NCBI GenBank assembly: GCA_003254905.1
Contig: QANU01107126.1
Location: forward strand, 368,180 to 432,179
Length of the DNA: 64,000 bases
Source: Nissolia schottii
Lineage: Eukaryota > Streptophyta > Magnoliopsida > Fabales > Fabaceae
Direction of reading: 5' to 3'
Shown here: positions 57,845 through 64,000 of the stretch, piece by piece
Numbering within the stretch: the first letter of the stretch is position 1
How the letters are laid out: each line of letters opens with the position of its first letter
Made by a program: the position numbers and the translations under genes
Notes under the pieces: generated by a model
What the model was told of the DNA's origin: nothing
Database searches by the model: none
Seen by the model: only the letters and a program-made list of their open reading frames with translations

Positions 57845-57867
57845 ATAGAGAGAGAGAGAGAGAGAGT
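57845..57867. repeat. (GA)n microsatellite
   Basis: About ten GA units, upstream of NCED. Confidence 0.85.
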
Positions 57868-58138
57868 TGAAAGGGATAAAAAGGAAATGAAAGCGGCAAA
57901 ATCAAAAGAGAGTGTTTTGACGATGGTTGTTTCTCCCCTCCTCTCTATTGGCCCATTAGAGTGTAGGAGGGACTAATGGGCTTTTTTGATTTTACATGGC
58001 ATCTCTCTGGCTAATTGAATTGCCTTTGACGGTGGGTTTGTTTTGGAGGAGGGGGTGACTGAGTGGGGAAGCCAACTCAGGTTTGTTGTTTTGCACACGT
58101 CTATCCCCGCGTTGCTCCCTCATTGTGACTCCCAAAAT

Positions 58139-58147
58139 ACACGTGGC
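58139..58147. promoter_or_regulatory. Second G-box / ABRE site upstream of NCED
   Basis: ACACGTGGC on the + strand (CACGTG 58140-58145), about 890 bp upstream of the ATG. ACGTGGC is the strong form of the ABA-response element. Distance makes function less certain than for the proximal site. Confidence 0.45.
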
Positions 58148-58199
58148 CAATTCTGTTGGGTTTCCCTCTTCTTTTCTCCTCCTTCACTTCAAAATCTTG

Positions 58200-59740
58200 G
58201 TCACATTCACATCACATCCCTATTTGCCCCACACGCTTGCCTATCCTTCCACCCTTTCATTCTTTTTCTCTTCTCATGCACATTTTATGCTCTATTCACT
58301 ATTTCTTTAAATAAATTAAATTAGGTTATTTATACTTATTTTATAAATATTCAATATAATGTGGACACTTATACCATATATAGGACTGAATAAGAGATTT
58401 AATTGAGTTGTAGGTTGGTGACTTGTATTATTTGTATTTATTTTGTGTAAAAATATTATGTCTATTTGTCTTTTATTTATCGTAAGATTGAATTTCATTA
58501 GAGTATGAACTCATTAAAATCTCACTTAATAGGGAATAAAATGTGAGTTTATACGAATTTTCATTTATGAGTACATATATCATTGTTATGGTCTACTATT
58601 TTCTCCATCTCCTAACTTTTCCAAAAACTCTTATGAAAAAAAAAAATGAACTAGTCATGTTCCTGTACTTATAATTGAGGGGCTATTATAATTTTCTTTT
58701 TCTTTCAAAAAAGAAATGTCATATACATGATGATCAAATTTATTTTTGTCATCAGTAGTTAGTTGGTTATAAACTAGCTCATGATTTTCCAACACAAATA
58801 TGATTTGAGTGTGGTTTTATCAATATGATCGATTTTAATTGTCACCATAATATTATTCTTTAAAAACCAAAACCATGAAGCAAGCAGTACTGGTCAAATA
58901 AATAAAAAAGAGTTCATTCCAATTTTGATGTGCACAAAACGGAAAATTATATCCACCGTTCTTATTCCTCAACTTTTTCGAAGTCTTTCTGGGAAAACAT
59001 TCTTGTGATTTGGCTGGATTATTAATGTAGACAAAAATTGACCCCCTAGCTACTACGTGTAAACGTGTAAGGCTAGATTTAGATTGAACATAGATTACGC
59101 TCAACCCATATACAGTGAAATGAGTCACAAAATGTGGTGACTACATGATGTATATATATATAACATTTTAATTTCCTCTCCCAATTAGCACAGCAAAATT
59201 TTGTAACTCTCTAAACCCTAGCAACTAATAAAAGAGAACTGCTACATGTACACTCTAAATTCATATATTATACATACATCTATATTAATATACAGTGAGC
59301 CCTGCGTATTAACTGCTAACTCCACTCACACTCTCACTCTCGCTCACTTGCACGTCACACACGCTTAACCCTGCTAATTAATAAAATTATAAAAAATGAT
59401 GTAATGCATGATGCAACAAAACCATTCACACCATCTGAAGAGATATTTCTTCATTCTTTATATCTCTACTGGCTAATGGATAAATACATCACATTCACAA
59501 CATGCATACAGAAGCTAGCTCTGGTAGCATCTACCAGAGTGGACCAGGTTGTAATGGAAGTTTTAGCGTTGTTCGATTATTAGTAATTAGTATTAATTAA
59601 GATATTCAACTATTAAAGTTCCATTGATTGTTATTTCCACGTTGACCCAAAGCCAAACATGTCTCAGGTATGAACTCATTGAGAGGTTTTCATTCAACAT
59701 TTTAAATTTTTAGGACGATCAAAATTAACTTAATGATATA
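58200..59740. other. Intergenic, NCED distal upstream
   Basis: AT-rich with no recognisable ORF. About 59245-59290 (GCTACATGTACACTCTAAATTC and onwards) matches one end of the MITE at 59752-59958. ACGTGT words at 59054-59070 are further possible ABRE-like cores. Confidence 0.4.
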
Positions 59741-59751
59741 AGCGTCTTGTT

Positions 59752-59958
59752 ACATGTACACCAAAAAATATACACCATACATACACCCTATATTTATATA
59801 CATAAAGTTTGTGTTTTAATGCATGTAATGTTTGTGCACTTAATTAAGTATAATTGAAAATATCATCTATAAGTTTGTAATGTCGTGCACTCATGAGAAT
59901 AAAGTTTGTGGATTATTAATGGTGTATGTATAGGTGTATAAAATTGGGTGTACATGTA
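59752..59958. repeat. MITE family 2
   Basis: Left end TACATGTACACCAAAAAATA then ACACCATACATACACC; the complement of the right end reads TACATGTACACCCAATTTTA then ACACCTATACATACACC. This gives about 40 bp of terminal inverted repeat over 207 bp. A related end lies at 59245. Confidence 0.7.
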
Positions 59959-59959
59959 G

Positions 59960-61692
59960 CATATTTGATGATATAAACAAGGAATAGTCTCTGAAAACGT
60001 AACTATTCTAAATCTAGATCAACCTTCTCAATTCTCATGTCGCTCATTTTCTAGATCAACCTCTCAATAAAAGTATTAATGTTATGGTCATGGACATAAG
60101 TCTAGGAGAGAGAACCAAACCCAAAATATTATTAATCTAGCATATAATTAGGTGAGAGAACCTTATAATCTTAAATACTACACTTAAATACTAGATGGCA
60201 TGACTTTTTAATATTAAACTTGTAACATGTAATTTCAAAGTTATTCATTATATAAACATGTATTTGTTCCTTTTACCACTATTCTAATACTTTTGCTTCT
60301 TAGTTTTAAATTAATTTGATTAGTTTATGTCAATTCTTTTATTAAATCTAATTGGATCCACAAAAGAGGCAGTTAAAAAACTAGGCTCCATTTTGAACAT
60401 TGAAAAGTTGGTGACAGAAATATTATTATAATATACTTTTACTTCTTCTTCTGATCAAAAGAGATACTAACTATATTATTAATTCATGGATCAAAGATTT
60501 AAACATGGATTAGGATATGAGGTTTGTAAAAAATAAATATATACATATCAATGAGTGGTTTAAGTGCATCAAGTTGATCTATAACAAGGTGGAGTTGAAG
60601 AAGTGGATTTTTTTTTAAGGAATGAGTTGATAACAACTTGTAACTATTTTTGTTGATACAAGGCGCTGAAATTTTTATAGTTGGGATGTCGTTTTTTCAA
60701 TGTTTTATTTGGTTTTCTCTTGTTCTTGATGGTCATGCCGAAGAAAATTTGGGGTTGCTTTATTTTCTTAGGTGGGTCTTTAAGTTTTTATCTTTGTGCA
60801 ATTGATTTTATGTTAATTATTGTCATTGTGTTTGCCATGCTTGTAACTGGTTTGGTAGCCTTAGTATGTGGTATATAATTTTGGGTGTTGTAATGTTTGT
60901 TACTCTTTCTTTGGTTTGCCTTAAATTAGGTGAGTTGAAGACATGTTCTTCTTTTCCTACATTTTTTTCCATCTCAGAATTTGTCTTTTGGAGATTTTTT
61001 ATTGAGGCTCTTGCTTATATTTGTAGATTTGTATTTTTCAATGGCTTTATGATCAATTCGGGTGTAATTTGCTTCCATTCAAAGTTGAGTTTAATTCAAT
61101 GAAACATTTCATTGTTTAAGAAAAAACTATACTAGCCACTGTATTACCTGCCATAAAATTAATAGTCTAAACCTTGTTTGGGAGACAAACAATAGTTAGG
61201 TCCCCAACTCTTATTTTTTATGTGAACGTATCTGTTGGGGAAAGATTTTCTTGTCAAGCACAATATATTATTCGCGTCGCGTGTTACTATTATTGTTCTT
61301 GTTGTGAGAGGAGAGAGATCCTATGCTTCTTGTTTCACATTGTTTACTAAGAGTAATGTTTATTATTGGTGTCTATTTTGCTACACATTAGTGGAACACA
61401 AGGAATCATACATTCTAATAATCACTGATAAATTATATAGCTTTGGAGGAAATGAAGCATGTATTGAATTATTGATGATAAAAAGAAAATTAAGTTATCT
61501 TACTAATTATGAATATGGTTAAAATAAAACTTACATCTGTTATTAATTATTTTATTGTGAAATTACATTATCCACTAACTTAAAAGTCGTGCGCGCGATA
61601 TATATATATTTAAATGCTCATGTTAAATTGTTTTACAATAAAAGTGCATTATAATTAAACTCTATTATGGCTACCAATACAACTAAAATCTT

Positions 61693-61741
<49 letters not shown>

Positions 61742-62301
61742 CATAATTATCCCAGGAATTTGGGTACATCAAACATTTTCCGTTCCTAATGGCTTTCGGC
61801 TTATCTAAACAACCATATCCTCCCTTTTCATGTTTTGCCGAATAAGTTTAATAAATTAAAATACTTTAATCCATAATATGGAATATTTAAATATTATAAT
61901 ATATTTAATGCCGTGGATGACCCTAAAACTCTACAAAAAGGTTGAATTAAAAATAATTTAACGCATTACAATATATATTTTAAGGGATGATTTAATAATG
62001 GTGAGTGTTTCTTTTTTCATTATTATATATTATATATAATGAACAAATTAATCCAACATTCTTAAGTGGCTAACGTGTCTGCTGCTCGTGCATGTTACGT
62101 AGTCCATGATCTAATCTCTATTTTCCCAAATGATTAAAAAGTTTTTTTTTTAATTTTTGTCCAAAGCTAAAAAAAAAGTTATGAAATTAATTTTTATGTA
62201 CTATTAATGTAAGAGAATTTTACCCCCCATATTTTAATCATGTATGGTTAGATAACAAAACTTGTTAAATTTTATCTACTACTCTAAAAGTCTCTTATAT
62301 T

Positions 62302-62336
<35 letters not shown>

Positions 62337-62595
62337 GTATGTATATAAATTGGATGTCAATGTTTTTGCAGAAATTAATCTAAAAAATTATTGCATATAT
62401 ATCAATGGACAAGGAAGTTTACGGGTTTAACACTTTAACTACCCTGCGCACTGATTATCTGCAATTTAATATTACTTTCTTTTTATACTTTTTACAATTT
62501 TTTTTCTACATATGTTTCGCGCGAGCTGTATTTTTAATTTGTCCCCAAAAAAGGTAAATAATTATAAACATGAACCAATTATTTTTATCAATATA
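59960..62595. other. Intergenic region with short hydrophobic frames
   Basis: AT-rich. The + strand frames at 60681-60878, 60866-61102 and 61235-61522 are Phe/Leu/Val-rich because of T-rich DNA and have no recognisable domain. (TA)n tracts occur at 61698-61735 and 62304-62335. No gene is called. Confidence 0.4.
61698..61735. repeat. (TA)n microsatellite
   Basis: About 19 TA units. Confidence 0.9.
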
Positions 62596-62599
62596 AATA

Positions 62600-62745
62600 A
62601 CAGGTTAAATTGTTATATATTAATAGTGTAACACTATCATTCAATCAAATTTTATTACATAAATAAAAATAATTAACTTTCTCAATTGTTACTTAAAAAA
62701 TCATGCATATGAAATGATCTAATCAGATGACACGATGCAGTATTC
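62600..62745 (+). repeat. MITE family 1, copy 3
   Basis: Shares TACTTAAAAAATCATGCATA and GATCTAATCAGATGA-type sequence, and a TATTAATAGTGTAA start, with the copies at 38165 and 44520 (inverted). Confidence 0.6.
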
Positions 62746-64000
62746 AAGAATCGTATAGAAGAGGAAAGTCGGCAGGTCTATTAATGACTTCACACAGAAA
62801 AGCCACAAGTACTGGTGGTCAAGACTAATCATAATTAAATTTAGGATTAATTAATTAATTAAGTAATTGAAAGATTAGCACACTAGCTCCCCACCAATCC
62901 CTACACAAACATTGACGTGTCTTTCTCCAAAAGCAAGCATGTGATTGTAATTGTGGTGTGAGGCTCTATAGCTATAGATAGGATGAGTAAAGTAGGTTCC
63001 CACATTCTCATTCAGATTATTATTGTTGTTAATTAATTGTACTAATAATACTTAATAAATATGTGTGTATAGTGATTCTCACTGCTCAAACGCGTACACG
63101 GCTCTTTTTTTTCTTCTCAATGCTCTTCTTACGTACTCACCAAAACCGACCCACTTATAATTTAGGTGTGTTCATGCATAATGCATTTTATGATCAGAAT
63201 TCCACAAGAAACGGCTCACATACATAATGAAAATGAAAAAAAGAAAACAACAACAGGGTGGACTTCATATGTTGGGAGATAAATACAATCAGTCACATCC
63301 TGCAGTGTAATATGACATAACGATACGAAAAGTTCTTATGCAAGTACTAAATCAACCAATTGAATGGGGTTAATTATATGAATAGCTTCTAATAGAAGGG
63401 GATAATAAGCAACATTGATCATGTTGTTAAGCATATCTAATTACAGTTTGAATTATATGTAGGTAAAAAAAAATCAAATAAAACAGATGAATATAGGGAA
63501 TATAAGAGAAAATATCACACATTTCAATTATTATTATTATTATTATTTTGCATATAGACGGATATTCTAAAACTCTAGTTGTCAAAAAAAAATAAAATTA
63601 CACAGTTAAATTAAGGAGTAGTAGAGAAAATTATGGCTATTTGATGCAGCATGATGCACATGAAATGCACTGCCATTGTTCATAGAAATAAAAATCAGGG
63701 CAACAAATTAAATAAATGCTTTCATTGAAGAATCAAATCCATGTTTGGAAAATTCGGTCTAACGGAAAGAGAAATTCATGATTGAACTTCAAACGCAATT
63801 AATGTTATTAATTTAATTTGTTATCCTAATTTTTATTTTCCATAAACAAATTAAATAGTAATCCTATGTCACACTTATAAACATTCAATTAATTGCCTGA
63901 GCAGATCATATAAATTTGCATGAACCCTTGTGCTAGGATTGACTAACACATGGGAGGGACCATGCATCATGAATCATGCATTTGTGAAAACAGAGATCTT
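62746..64000. other. Intergenic end of the window
   Basis: AT-rich with a (TTA)n run at 63530-63548. No gene or bounded element was recognised. Confidence 0.4.

Noticed and set aside
60681-61522. Three overlapping hydrophobic ORFs
   Set aside because: T-rich DNA gives Phe/Leu-rich frames; no domain and no consistent frame.

Overview
The window is nuclear DNA from a flowering plant. It has multi-exon genes with GT/AG introns, chloroplast and peroxisome proteins, an organellar RNA-editing-type PPR protein, copia, CACTA, hAT, SINE and MITE remnants, and AT-rich intergenic DNA with many (TA)n tracts. The NCED protein and the style of the repeats resemble legumes, but that is an impression from memory. 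Five protein-coding genes are convincing: (1) a peroxisomal glycolate oxidase in 11 coding exons, + strand, 5372-9773; (2) an intronless E-class PPR protein, - strand, 10728-12602; (3) and (4) two complete tandem copies of the plastid chaperonin-60 beta subunit gene, each with 14 exons, + strand, 19983-24257 and 27774-31867; (5) an intronless 9-cis-epoxycarotenoid dioxygenase, - strand, 55405-57249.

Layout. 1-5.2 kb is retrotransposon debris: two separate minus-strand copia fragments with one LTR, plus repeat-like sequence. 5.3-9.8 kb is glycolate oxidase, with a Tourist-like MITE, an Au-type SINE and a foldback element in its introns. 10.7-12.6 kb is the PPR gene. 13.5-17.8 kb is a non-genic transcript-like or LTR-like region with about ten copies of a 147-148 bp tandem repeat and one unrecognised 167-codon ORF. 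18.3-19.0 kb is an inverted-repeat element. 19.6-32.0 kb is the CPN60B tandem pair, separated by a 0.9 kb element with long terminal inverted repeats. 32-45 kb is gene-poor, with a hAT remnant inside one arm of a local duplication, MITEs, a 58-bp assembly gap and microsatellites. 45.2-50.5 kb is a nested transposon: a copia element carrying a CACTA-like insertion and a solo LTR, each with its own target-site duplication. 50.5-55.3 kb is intergenic with a LINE-like fragment. 55.4-57.2 kb is NCED, with G-box/ABRE-like sites upstream. 57.8-64 kb is intergenic with MITEs and no recognisable gene.

Functionally, glycolate oxidase (photorespiration) and CPN60B (Rubisco and plastid protein folding) serve photosynthetic leaf metabolism, the PPR protein acts on organellar RNA, and NCED makes the abscisic acid precursor under drought. 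Nothing suggests that they form a physical pathway cluster. I found no convincing new biological system. The most informative structures are the CPN60B tandem duplication with its displaced promoter block, the three-level nested transposon, the hAT insertion with an empty-site paralogue beside it, and the 147-148 bp repeat array.
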